A DNA stretch of 64,000 bases from Blastococcus mobilis (GTDB lineage Bacteria > Actinomycetota > Actinomycetes > Mycobacteriales > Geodermatophilaceae): contig NZ_FZNO01000021.1 in NCBI RefSeq assembly GCF_900188025.1, positions 1 through 64,000 of the forward strand, given 5' to 3'. This document shows, one piece after another, positions 50,978-58,619 of this stretch. The position numbers and the translations under genes are program-made. Within the stretch, counting starts at the first letter, position 1; the number at the start of each line of letters is the position of its first letter. The notes beneath the pieces are model-generated. The model saw nothing but the letters and a program-made list of their open reading frames with translations. It was not told the DNA's origin and did no database searches.

Positions 50978-52094
50978 CTCCCTCGGTTGTCTCGCCGGTC
51001 GCGGGTGCGCCGGACGGGAAGAGCAGCTTCAGGACGCGCTCGGTGGCCGAGCCGTCCTCCAGGTGGGTGAAGGTCTCACGGAACCGGGCGTAGCGGGCCT
51101 CGCTCTCCGCGGCAATCGCGTCGATGCCGGCGATCGCGTCCACCAGTTCCTCGCTGGTGCGCAGCAGCGGCGTCGGGGCGGCCTCGGCCAGGTCGAAGTA
51201 GAAGCCCCGCAGCTCGTCCCGGAAGTAGTCGAGGTCGTAGGTGAAGAACAGCATCGGCTTGCCGGTGATCGCGAAGTCGAACATCGTCGACGAGTAGTCG
51301 GTGACCATCAGGTCGGCGGCCAGGTAGAGGTCCCGGATGTCGGGGTGGCTGCAGACGTCCCAGACCACCGACCCCTCGAGGATCTCCAACCGGTCCATCA
51401 CCATGCTGTGCAGCCGGAGCAGCAGCAGGTGGTCCTCGCCCAGCCGCTCGGCGAAGTGGTCGAGGTCGATGGCGAACTCGAAATCCTGCGGACCGCTCTT
51501 CTTGAACACCAGGTCGTCGCGCCACGTCGGGGTGTAGAGCACGACCTTCTGGTCCTCGCCGATCCCCAGGTCGGCACGGACGGCGGCGCGGATCTGGTCG
51601 CGCTGCGGCGAGCTGAGCAGGTCGTTGCGGGGGAGGCCGGTCTCGTGGATCGGCCCGGTGAAGCCGAACGCCTTGCGCAGGCGCTCGGTGGTGACCGAGT
51701 TCGGCGAGAGGAGCAGATCCCAGCGGGCGATGTCCTGCTCGAGGTAGGCCAGCCGCCCCTCCGGCGCCCACAGCACGTCGTTGTGGATGCGCTTGAGCAT
51801 CGTGCCGTGCCAGGTCTGCAGGTACGTCGCTCCCGGCCGCTTCTCCCAGTCGAGGGGGATGTGGTCGTTCGAGATGACGATGTCGGCGCCCTCCAGGGCG
51901 GCGATGGACTCCGGCGTGCCGAACTCGACGGTGTCGATCCCGGCCGGAAAGGTCTCCTGCAGGTGGGGCGCGGCCAGCCAGGTGTGCGTGGCGTCCCCGG
52001 CAGGGGAGTCGGGGCCCTGGGCGAGCAGGGCCTCGTAGATGGCGCGCGGGCTGTCGGAGAAGTGTCCGCGGAAGGCGCTGTAGACGATCTTCAC
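50955..52094 (-). CDS. CDP-glycerol:poly(glycerophosphate) glycerophosphotransferase-like enzyme (TagB/TagF family)
   Basis: 379 aa, PF04464 type. Motifs TYLQTWHGTMLKRIHND (~residues 91-107), VVLYTPTWRDDLVF, and MVTDYSSTMFDFAITGKPMLFFTYDLDYFRDELRGFYFDL (~261-300) include the His and Asp residues used for phosphotransfer by TagF. No N-terminal extension or membrane helix, so it may act as a single-step transferase or polymerase at the inner face. Donor should be a CDP-polyol. The GTG at 52094 (VKIVYSAFRG) overlaps the HAD gene stop by 4 bp. Confidence 0.9.
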   Translation of the reverse strand: MKIVYSAFRGHFSDSPRAIYEALLAQGPDSPAGDATHTWLAAPHLQETFPAGIDTVEFGTPESIAALEGADIVISNDHIPLDWEKRPGATYLQTWHGTMLKRIHNDVLWAPEGRLAYLEQDIARWDLLLSPNSVTTERLRKAFGFTGPIHETGLPRNDLLSSPQRDQIRAAVRADLGIGEDQKVVLYTPTWRDDLVFKKSGPQDFEFAIDLDHFAERLGEDHLLLLRLHSMVMDRLEILEGSVVWDVCSHPDIRDLYLAADLMVTDYSSTMFDFAITGKPMLFFTYDLDYFRDELRGFYFDLAEAAPTPLLRTSEELVDAIAGIDAIAAESEARYARFRETFTHLEDGSATERVLKLLFPSGAPATGETTEGDENRADL

Positions 52095-52879
52095 GGCGTT
52101 GCTCCCGTCGTCTGGAGGCCGGCCTCGGCGGTCCTGCGTGCGGCGAGCACGGGCAGCAGCAGATCGGCGATCTCCTGCCACGAGCTGACGACGGCGAGCA
52201 CGCCGGCCTCCTCGAGGACGGCGGCGCGCTCCTCGCGCTCATCGGGCGCCACGAACAGCAGGTTGCCGATGGTCGGGCACCCGGCGGCGACGGCCGACAG
52301 GGCGCCGGGGAGGGAGTCCTCGACGGCCAGGCCGGCCTGCGGAGGGATCCCCAGCTGTGCGCAGGCGTGCAGGTAGACCGCGGGGTCGGGCTTGCTGGTC
52401 GGGGTGGGCAGCGAGTCCTCGGCGCTGAACCGGCGCGCGGGCGGGATCAGCTCGTCCAGCTCCGCCGCGGTGAAGCAGGCGGCGAGGCGGGCCAGCGCGC
52501 TCGAGCTGACCGCGGCCAGCGGCAGGTGCTCGGCCAGGGCCGTGAGCGCCGCGGAGGTCGGGCCGTGCGGGCGCAGGGTGCGGGCGAGGTGGGCGGTGAC
52601 GGCCCGCTTCTCCTCGAGGACCCAGGGTTCGACGTCGACGTCCGGGACGATGGCCTCGGCGGCCAGGCGCTGGGCGGTCGACCGGAAGTTCAGCCCGGTG
52701 GCGGCCAGCCGCAGCTCCGCGGCGGTGAACCGGCGGTCGCTGCCGATCGCGGCGAGGAAGGCGTTGGTGACCTCGACCGACGCGTCGAAGGCCGGCTCCT
52801 CGGACGGGAAGAGGTTGCCGTCGGCGTCGCACAGCAGGATCTGCACCTGCTCGAGGAGCGGCGTGGGGACGGGCGGCAT
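52091..52879 (-). CDS. HAD-superfamily phosphatase
   Basis: 262 aa. HAD motif I DADGNLFPSEE (Asp18/Asp20), motif II in AVSSSALARL (Ser), and motif III/IV KPDPAVYLHACAQLGIPPQAGLAVEDSLPGALSAVAAG (Lys and the Asp of VEDS) are in order; the helical cap lies between (~45-130). The closest type is beta-phosphoglucomutase/sugar-phosphatase (GPP/YfbT-like). In this operon a polyol-phosphate phosphatase (for example mannitol-1-phosphate) is the natural guess. ATG 52879 with GGGAG upstream; 32 bp after the dehydrogenase stop. Confidence 0.88.
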   Translation of the reverse strand: MPPVPTPLLEQVQILLCDADGNLFPSEEPAFDASVEVTNAFLAAIGSDRRFTAAELRLAATGLNFRSTAQRLAAEAIVPDVDVEPWVLEEKRAVTAHLARTLRPHGPTSAALTALAEHLPLAAVSSSALARLAACFTAAELDELIPPARRFSAEDSLPTPTSKPDPAVYLHACAQLGIPPQAGLAVEDSLPGALSAVAAGCPTIGNLLFVAPDEREERAAVLEEAGVLAVVSSWQEIADLLLPVLAARRTAEAGLQTTGATP

Positions 52880-52911
52880 GCGGTGAGCTCCCCTCGGGTG
52901 GCGGTCATGGG

Positions 52912-54525
52912 TCACGGGCGGATTCTTCCGGAGCCGCGCAGGGCGGCGGCGAGCGTCGTCCGGACGCCGTCCCGTTCCAGTCGTTCCAGCGCGTCGGCGA
53001 GTTCGGCGACGAACACGGGATCGTCGCCGAGGTCGCCGAAGACCGACCGCTCGCCGAGCAGCGGTCGGGGATCGTTGCCACCGGCACGTGCCAGCGCCTG
53101 GAGGACCTCGGCCTTGGGGTCGTCGATCACGATCCGCCGGCCGTCGGCGTCGACACCGCGCAGGTAGCGGAACCACGCCGCCACCGCGAGGGTCAGCAGG
53201 GCGTGCGGCCGGTCGGTGGCGATCGCCTCCCGCAGTGAGGGCAGCAGGTGGTGCGGCATCTTCGTCGACCCGCGCCGGCACAGGCGGTAGAGCTGGTCGG
53301 CGATGGCCGGGTTCGCGAACCGCTCGAGCAGCGTCCGCCGGTACTCGGCCAGGTCGATGCCGTCCGGGGGCGGGAGGAGCGGCGTGACCTCGACGTCCAT
53401 CATCTGCTCGACGTACTCGGCGAACACCGGATCGGCCATCACGCGGTCGATGCTGGTGTGTCCGGCGAGCGCCCCCAGGTAGCCCAGCGCGCAGTGGCTG
53501 GCATTGAGCAGGCGCGTCTTCATGAGCTCGTAGCGGGCGACGTCGGGCACGAACCGCACGCCGACGAGGTCCAGGGGAGGGCGACCGTTGCAGAAGGTGT
53601 CCTCGATGACCCACTGGGAGAACGGCTCGGTGATCACCGGCCAGTTGTCGTCGACGCCGTAGCGCTGGGCCACCACCTCGCGCTGTTCCGGCGTCGTGTG
53701 CGGGGTGATCCGGTCGACCATGCTGCTGGGGAAGGCGACGCGGTCGACGATCCAGCGGGCCAGCACCTCGTCCCGCAGCCGGGCGAAACCGACGACCGCG
53801 GCGCGGGCGGCGTCGCCGTTGCGGTGCATGTTGTCGCAGGAGACGACGGTGAACGGGGGCAGTCCGGCGCGGCGGCGGCGGTCGAGGGCCTCGACGATGA
53901 AGCCGAAGACGGTCCGCGGACGGGCGGTCTCCGTGAGGTCCCACTGGATGTCGACGTCCTCGGGGTCGAATTCACCCGTCTGGGGGCAGAGCCGGTACCC
54001 GCCCCCGGTGATGGTCAGCGAGACCATCCGGGTGCGCTCGTCGGTGAGGACGTCGAGGACCGTCGCGGGGTCGTCCGGCGCGTAGTGGTAGTCGACCATC
54101 ACGCCGACGACGCGCGCCCGCTCGCCCTCGGGGCTGCGCTCGACGACCGTGTACAGGTGGTCCTGCGGGGCGAGGGCGTCCTTCATGTGGCGGCTGTGCA
54201 GACCGACGCCGACCACGCCCCAGTCGTCGCTGATCCGACGCTCGGCCACCTCGTCGAAGTACAGGAGCTGGTGCGAGCGGTGGAAGCCACCGACGCTGAA
54301 GTGGACGACGGCCGGCGTGAGCGCCGAGCGGTCGTAGGTGGGCACGATCAGTTGCTCGTCGTGCTGCCCCAGCGTCTCCTGGGTCAGCGGCCGGATCCCT
54401 GCGGTCGAGGCCACGACGTTCGGCAGGTCGGCCGGGCCGATCTCTCTGGCGGTCGCTTCGGACAAGGCCTCCGCGGGGAGCGGGTCGCGGCTCAGGGGGA
54501 GGGGGACGATCTCAGCCTGCGTCAA
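52912..54525 (-). CDS. Mannitol dehydrogenase-family polyol oxidoreductase
   Basis: 537 aa, PF01232 + PF08125 polyol-specific dehydrogenase. N-domain: VVHFSVGGFHRSHQLLYFDE (nucleotide fold), WGVVGVGLHSRHMKDAL; mid: PFTVVSCDNMHRNGDAAR; C-domain catalytic Lys and neighbours in ELMKTRLLNASHCALGYLGALAGH. It interconverts a polyol such as mannitol with the ketose, or the phosphate form. I place the start at TTG 54525 (LTQAEIVPLPLSRD) because GGAGGG is six bases upstream and the frame before it (from GTG 54555) has no ribosome site. A TTG start suggests modest expression. First gene of the operon. Confidence 0.9.
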   Translation of the reverse strand: MTQAEIVPLPLSRDPLPAEALSEATAREIGPADLPNVVASTAGIRPLTQETLGQHDEQLIVPTYDRSALTPAVVHFSVGGFHRSHQLLYFDEVAERRISDDWGVVGVGLHSRHMKDALAPQDHLYTVVERSPEGERARVVGVMVDYHYAPDDPATVLDVLTDERTRMVSLTITGGGYRLCPQTGEFDPEDVDIQWDLTETARPRTVFGFIVEALDRRRRAGLPPFTVVSCDNMHRNGDAARAAVVGFARLRDEVLARWIVDRVAFPSSMVDRITPHTTPEQREVVAQRYGVDDNWPVITEPFSQWVIEDTFCNGRPPLDLVGVRFVPDVARYELMKTRLLNASHCALGYLGALAGHTSIDRVMADPVFAEYVEQMMDVEVTPLLPPPDGIDLAEYRRTLLERFANPAIADQLYRLCRRGSTKMPHHLLPSLREAIATDRPHALLTLAVAAWFRYLRGVDADGRRIVIDDPKAEVLQALARAGGNDPRPLLGERSVFGDLGDDPVFVAELADALERLERDGVRTTLAAALRGSGRIRP

Positions 54526-55014
54526 GGCATCCCTCCGTCTCTCGTTCGTGGGCACGGCTCATCGCGGCCGTCCCAGTCCGGGCCGACGGTGATCAGCAGT
54601 ACACGGGTCTAACGGGCTCCCGCGCAATGGGAGCGAGGCGCAACCGCTTCGGCCACGTCCGGATCGCCGGACGCGGGAGCGGCGCGGGTGGTTTCACGCC
54701 GATGACACACCATGCCCTCTCCCTCCCACGCTCAAACGCCCGGGCCACCCGCACGGGTGTACGCGGGCGCCGCTGTGTGACCAGCCCGACACCGCCGGCG
54801 CGCACACGCGGCTCCGACGTCCGGCGGCACGAACTGAATCACACCGCTGTGAGTGACCACTGTGACCGGCGAGGTGCGCGAGGCGCGTCACGCGGCGTGT
54901 CCCCGCCGACGCGCCGTACAGATGGTCACGGGAGGGTCACGGAATGTTTGGATGGTGCACGGCCGGATCGCGCTCGTCGGCTCTTCCCGAACAGTCGGAC
55001 AGACAGGCAGGTGC
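54526..55014. other. Intergenic region with regulatory elements of the M23 gene
   Basis: 489 bp between divergent genes. The first 300 bp show no gene or RNA. At 54850-54870 GTGACCACTGTGACC makes a direct GTGAC repeat. At 54925-54940 there is an MtrA-type box (listed separately). A c-di-AMP (ydaO) riboswitch, common before actinobacterial muralytic genes, is not recognisable. Several frames cross the region but are Arg-rich shadows. Confidence 0.5.
54925..54940 (+). promoter_or_regulatory. MtrA-like response-regulator box
   Basis: GTCAC-GGGAGG-GTCAC: two direct GTCAC half-sites with 11-bp periodicity, matching the layout of MtrA boxes (GTnAC repeats) that control cell-wall hydrolase genes in actinobacteria. 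It lies 75 bp upstream of the M23 peptidase start. Confidence 0.5.
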
Positions 55015-55785
55015 ATGGACGCACGTCGTGGCCAGGAGGCCCCCACCGACCTCCTGACCGAGGTCCGCCCCGCTGCCCGTCACCGTGTCCCTGCGCGCCC
55101 CCGTCGCTGCGCACCCACGGGCGTCGCACGCCGGCCGGCGCTCCTGCTCAGCGCACTGCTCGCCGGTGGTGTGGCGGCGGCGGTCCTCGGCGTGCACCCT
55201 CCCGTGGCCTCGGCCGGGGACAGCTCGGTCCTGGAGGTGCAGGAAGCCCTGCTCACCGGTGACGAGGGTCTGGAGCTCAAGCCCCAGGCGTCGGTCACCG
55301 TGGCCGAGGCGCAGGCCCGACTCCAGGAGGTCGCCGCCTCGCGCGCCGCCCGCGCCGAGGCCGAGGCCGCCGCCCGCGAGGCCGCCCGTCCCAAGTTCGT
55401 CCTGCCCGTCGACGGCGCACGGCTCACCAGTGGCTACGGCAGCCGCTGGGGCACCTTCCACTACGGCATCGACCTCGCGGCGCCCATGCGCACGCCGGAG
55501 TACGCGGCCGGGGACGGCGTCGTCCTGCGTGCGGGCGCGGCGAGCGGTTTCGGCCTGGCCGTCTACATCCTCCACGGGAACGGCGACGTCACCGTCTACG
55601 GCCACATGGACGAGATCCTCGTCGAGCCGGGGCAGTACGTGGACGCCGGCGAGACCATCGCCCTGCTCGGCAACCGTGGCCAGTCCACCGGCCCGCACCT
55701 GCACTTCGAGGTGCACGAGGGCGGCGAGGACGGCGAGCGGATCAACCCCCTCACCTGGCTGCGGCAGCGCGGCGTCTCCGTCTGA
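55015..55785 (+). CDS. M23-family (LytM-type) cell-wall endopeptidase
   Basis: 256 aa. An N-terminal basic stretch and one hydrophobic helix (ALLLSALLAGGVAAAVLGVHPPVASA, ~42-67) export or anchor the protein. A helical Ala/Glu-rich linker (AEAQARLQEVAASRAARAEAEAAAREAARP) follows. The LytM domain has the zinc ligands in HYGIDLAAP (HxxxD) and HLHFEVH (HxH) with the SGYGSRWG and TVYGHMDEI strands. It probably cleaves peptidoglycan cross-links. ATG 55015 is preferred over an upstream in-frame start. The MtrA-like box upstream suggests control by the cell-cycle two-component system MtrAB. Confidence 0.9.
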   Translation: MDARRGQEAPTDLLTEVRPAARHRVPARPRRCAPTGVARRPALLLSALLAGGVAAAVLGVHPPVASAGDSSVLEVQEALLTGDEGLELKPQASVTVAEAQARLQEVAASRAARAEAEAAAREAARPKFVLPVDGARLTSGYGSRWGTFHYGIDLAAPMRTPEYAAGDGVVLRAGAASGFGLAVYILHGNGDVTVYGHMDEILVEPGQYVDAGETIALLGNRGQSTGPHLHFEVHEGGEDGERINPLTWLRQRGVSV

Positions 55786-55816
55786 CCCGCGGCGCGCGGC
55801 GTGATGTGATCCCGGC

Positions 55817-56248
55817 GTGAGCCGGGCGGCGGAGGACTCGAACCGGCGGATGCTCCGGGCGCGCGACGCCATGGATCGCCGGTACGCCGAGCCCCTCGAC
55901 GTCCCCGCCCTGGCGCGCATCGCGCACGTCTCCGAGGCGCACTTCATCCGCACGTTCCGCGCCGCGTTCGGCGAGACGCCCAACCATTACCTGCAGCGGC
56001 GCCGGGTCGAGCGCGCCATGTTCCTGCTGCGGTCGGGTGACCGGAGCGTCACCGACATCTGCATGGACGTCGGCTTCACCAGCCTCGGCACGTTCAGCCG
56101 GGTGTTCCGCGACATCGTGGGCGAGCCGCCGTCGGTCTACCGGCGGCGGGGTCCGCTGCCTCCGGTGCCCACCTGCTTCGCGATGGCCTGGGCCCGCCCG
56201 AGCGGCCCCACGCGATCGAGCAGTTTCGGAGAAGCAGCGGGGGAGTGA
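55817..56248 (+). CDS. AraC-family transcriptional regulator (DNA-binding domain)
   Basis: 143 aa. A double helix-turn-helix of the AraC/XylS type: LDVPALARIAHVSEAHFIRTFRAAFGETPNHYLQRRRVERAM and SVTDICMDVGFTSLGTFSRVFRDIVGEPPSVYRRR, nearly the entire protein; there is no ligand-binding domain. It is 20 bp upstream of a VOC-type gene in the same direction. Stand-alone AraC regulators preceding glyoxalase-like genes are a known actinobacterial arrangement. GTG 55817 start. Confidence 0.9.
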   Translation: MSRAAEDSNRRMLRARDAMDRRYAEPLDVPALARIAHVSEAHFIRTFRAAFGETPNHYLQRRRVERAMFLLRSGDRSVTDICMDVGFTSLGTFSRVFRDIVGEPPSVYRRRGPLPPVPTCFAMAWARPSGPTRSSSFGEAAGE

Positions 56249-56255
56249 GCCCTTC

Positions 56256-56268
56256 TAGCGTTCGTCAC
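56256..56268 (+). promoter_or_regulatory. Leaderless -10 box before the VOC gene
   Basis: TAGCGT at 56256-56261, seven bases upstream of the ATG at 56269. The promoter still looks intact although the gene behind it is frameshifted. Confidence 0.4.
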
Positions 56269-56682
56269 ATGTTGAACGCACTCACCATCACCAGCATCTA
56301 CGTGCTCGACCAGGACGAGGCCCTGGACTTCTACGTCGGCAAGTTGGGCTTCGAGGTCCAGTCCGACATGGAGTTCGGGCCCATGCGGTGGCTCACGGTC
56401 GTGCTGCCGGGCAGCCCGACCGGGCCGTCCTGCTCGAGAAGCCGGGGCCGCCGTCGATGAGCGAGGAGACGGCCGCGCAGGTCCGCGAGCTCGTCACCAA
56501 GGGAAACCACCGGCGGGCACCTCTTCTTCCAGTGCGACGACGCCTGGAAGACCCACGTCGAGCTCCGGGCCAAGGGCGTGGAGGTGACCGAGGAACCGGT
56601 GGACCGCGGCTACGGCATCGACTTCGGACTGCGCGACCCCTTCGGCAACCACATCCGCGTCGCACAGATGGCGCAGGGCTGA
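56269..56682 (+). pseudogene. VOC (glyoxalase-fold) protein with two frameshifts
   Basis: Three frames in order give a complete ~136-residue VOC domain. ITSIYVLDQDEALDFYVGKL and QSDMEFGPMRWLTVVLPGSP read in the first frame; after a shift near 56415 RAVLLEKPGPPSMSEETAAQ and VRELVTKG continue; after a second shift near 56508 comes GGHLFFQCDDAWKTHVELRA and DRGYGIDFGLRDPFGNHIRV to the stop at 56680-56682. Fold and metal-site elements (H, E of GGHLFF and DPFGN) are all there. Either recent inactivation or two base-call errors. Presumably the target gene of the AraC regulator. Confidence 0.75.
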
Positions 56683-56798
56683 ACGGGGTCTGGCGGAGGC
56701 GGCGCCGCGTCCTGGCGGCGTCGCCACCCCTGCGCGGGGCGGGCGACCTGGGGCTGTACAGTTGCTCCCGGCTCGGACGCACCAGACCGGGCCGGTAA

Positions 56799-56871
56799 GG
56801 GGCTGTGGCGCAGCTGGTAGCGCACCACACTGGCAGTGTGGGGGTCAGGGGTTCGAGTCCCCTCAGCTCCA
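56799..56871 (+). tRNA. tRNA-Ala (GGC)
   Basis: 73 nt cloverleaf: acceptor GGGGCTG/CAGCTCC (one G-U), D-arm GCGC-AGCTGGTA-GCGC, anticodon stem CCACA/TGTGG with loop CTGGCAG (anticodon GGC, reading GCC/GCU), T-arm AGGGG-TTCGAGT-CCCCT. Discriminator A; the CCA end is not encoded (ACCC follows). The gene is 116 bp downstream of the VOC pseudogene. A repeat of the T-arm is not seen downstream, so no attachment-site duplication is evident. Confidence 0.97.
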
Positions 56872-57174
56872 CCCGATCGGACAGGCCGTTCTCCCCACGG
56901 GGAGGGCGGCCTGAGTCGTTCCGGTCGCCACTTCGGGACGACGCCCCGGGTGGGTGCGCGGGCGCCGGCACGGTGCCAGCCGCGACGGAACCCGGTCGAG
57001 CGGGATTACTACGGTGCGTGCCCGCCCCTCAACGGGACGGGGTATCGACACGCGGTCTCGGGGGTTGCCGGTGGCTGATTCGGCCTGCGGCACCCCTGAT
57101 CCGGTGGGAAGGTGCGGGGGCCTGGGTCCGGCGCACAGGCGCCGCCTCGATCGCTGATCCCCACGGAGGATCGA
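56872..57174. other. Intergenic stretch upstream of the secreted Pcp-like gene
   Basis: 303 bp. GGCCGTTCTCCCCACGGGGAGGGCGGCC (two pieces of a hairpin around CCCCACGGGG at 56883-56910) follows the tRNA and may terminate it. TACTAC/TACGGT near 57007-57014 could be a -10 region. The last bases hold GGAGGA, the ribosome-binding site of the following gene. No coding sequence recognised. Confidence 0.5.
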
Positions 57175-58512
57175 ATGGCACAGCACAGGTCGCTCGGCCG
57201 GCGCGCCGCACACGCCGGCGTCAGCACCGCCGTCGCGTTGTCGTCGTTCACGCTGTGGTCGGTGTCGCCGGCGCCCGCCAGGGCCGCCGAGGCGGCGAAC
57301 GATCCCGCCTGCGTCGCAGAGAACGCGGTGCTCACGGTGGAGGAACAGCGCATCGGCCAGCCGCTGGTCCCGGGGGGCGAGTCGGCCGCTGCGCAGTTCC
57401 TCCGCGCGGCAGGTTTCGAGCAGGCGGTGGCGCAGTTCGGCGCGGACTTGTGTGCCGCGCAGAGCCTTGTCCAGGCCGAGGAGCTCGTCGCCCGCCATGG
57501 CGCGGCGCTGTGGGAGCTCGCCGTGGCCCGCGCCCAGGGCGAGCAGCAGATCGGCACGATCGACCGGTACGACGACCGGCCGCTCTACTGGGCGCGGCTG
57601 CACATGACGCGCGCGGTGCGCCAGTGGGAGGCGCCGGTCGAGGTCAGCGTCGTCCAGCGCAACGCCCTCGTCCACATCCTCGACTACGCCTCACGCGGCG
57701 TCACCAGCATCGACTGGCCCGAGGAACCCGGCGGCGCCAAGCGCGTGATGATCAGCGGCTTCGACACCTACAGCCTCGACGTGAGCCTGCGGAACTCCAA
57801 CCCCTCCGGGGCCACCGCGCTGCAGCTCGACGGCCAGACGCTCGAGACCGACGCGGGCCCGGTCGTCGTGCAGGCCGTCGTGCTCCCCGTCAACTGGACC
57901 GACTTCGACGAGGGCATCGTCGAGGACGCGTTCGGTCAGGTGCTCCGCACCGGGGAGAACCGCGCCGACCTGATCATGACCATCAGCCAGACGGGGCGCG
58001 GCAGGATGGACATCGAGCAGTGGGCCGCCAACGCCCGCGGCGGCTTCCCCGACAACAACCGCAACATGCTCTTCGGCCCGATCTCCCGACCGTCGCACTG
58101 GCCGCAGCCGTTCGACTCACCGCAGTGGATCGAGACGACGTTGCCCTACGAGGCGATGATCGCGGCCGGGACGGGCCCCTGGCCGGTCACGCTCAACGAC
58201 GGGATCTGTGAGTGGCCTGCGGGCACCTTCCCCGCTCCTTCGGCGGTGCGTTGCCAGGACGACCCCTCGGAGGGCTCCACCGCGGCGTCCGGCCCGGGCG
58301 GGAACTACCTCTCCAACGAGAGCATGTACCGCTCGAACCGGCTGCGGATCGGTCTCCAGGCGTGGGACGTCCCTGGTGGGCACCTGCACATCTCGGCCCT
58401 CCAGTACCCCGAGGACCTCGCCGTGCTCACCAGTCCAGAGTTCGAAGCCGACCGCAAGGCCGTCGTCGACCAGACCATCGCGCTGGTGACAGCGGCGGGC
58501 GCCGCCGTCTGA
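57175..58512 (+). CDS. Secreted pyroglutamyl-peptidase-I-like protein with Ser in place of the active Cys
   Basis: 445 aa. A signal peptide (to ~38, PAPARA) and an N-terminal helical region precede a C15 peptidase-like domain (~170-440). The landmarks are present but shifted: GFDTYSLD for GFxPF, then RGRMDIEQWAANAR (Glu281 for the catalytic Glu), GGNYLSNESMYR (the family has YVCN; here Ser380) and GGHLHISALQYPED (His403/405 for the catalytic His). A classical C15 enzyme is a cytosolic Cys peptidase of ~215 aa; this one is exported, double-sized and lacks the Cys nucleophile. It may be a Ser variant or a binding protein. ATG 57175 follows GGAGGA. Confidence 0.8.
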   Translation: MAQHRSLGRRAAHAGVSTAVALSSFTLWSVSPAPARAAEAANDPACVAENAVLTVEEQRIGQPLVPGGESAAAQFLRAAGFEQAVAQFGADLCAAQSLVQAEELVARHGAALWELAVARAQGEQQIGTIDRYDDRPLYWARLHMTRAVRQWEAPVEVSVVQRNALVHILDYASRGVTSIDWPEEPGGAKRVMISGFDTYSLDVSLRNSNPSGATALQLDGQTLETDAGPVVVQAVVLPVNWTDFDEGIVEDAFGQVLRTGENRADLIMTISQTGRGRMDIEQWAANARGGFPDNNRNMLFGPISRPSHWPQPFDSPQWIETTLPYEAMIAAGTGPWPVTLNDGICEWPAGTFPAPSAVRCQDDPSEGSTAASGPGGNYLSNESMYRSNRLRIGLQAWDVPGGHLHISALQYPEDLAVLTSPEFEADRKAVVDQTIALVTAAGAAV

Positions 58513-58606
58513 GCGAGGGCCCGACGGAGAACAGGCACCGCAGAGACCACCGCACCGCGAGGGCAGGGGCCCGGTCCCGACGAGCGTGATCCACGCGCCA
58601 CCGGGT

Positions 58607-58619
58607 TATGGCCCCGGGC
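58607..58619 (+). promoter_or_regulatory. Leaderless -10 box for gluconokinase
   Basis: TATGGC (58607-58612) lies seven bases before the ATG at 58620. The in-frame ATG at 58608 is inside this box, so the later ATG is the better start. Confidence 0.4.

Noticed and set aside
54526-55014. c-di-AMP (ydaO) riboswitch upstream of the M23 gene
   Set aside because: The conserved ydaO elements could not be found by eye; only an MtrA-like box was supported.
56799-57174. Integrative element at tRNA-Ala
   Set aside because: No integrase or repeat of the tRNA 3' end was seen downstream; the next gene is a normal exported protein gene.
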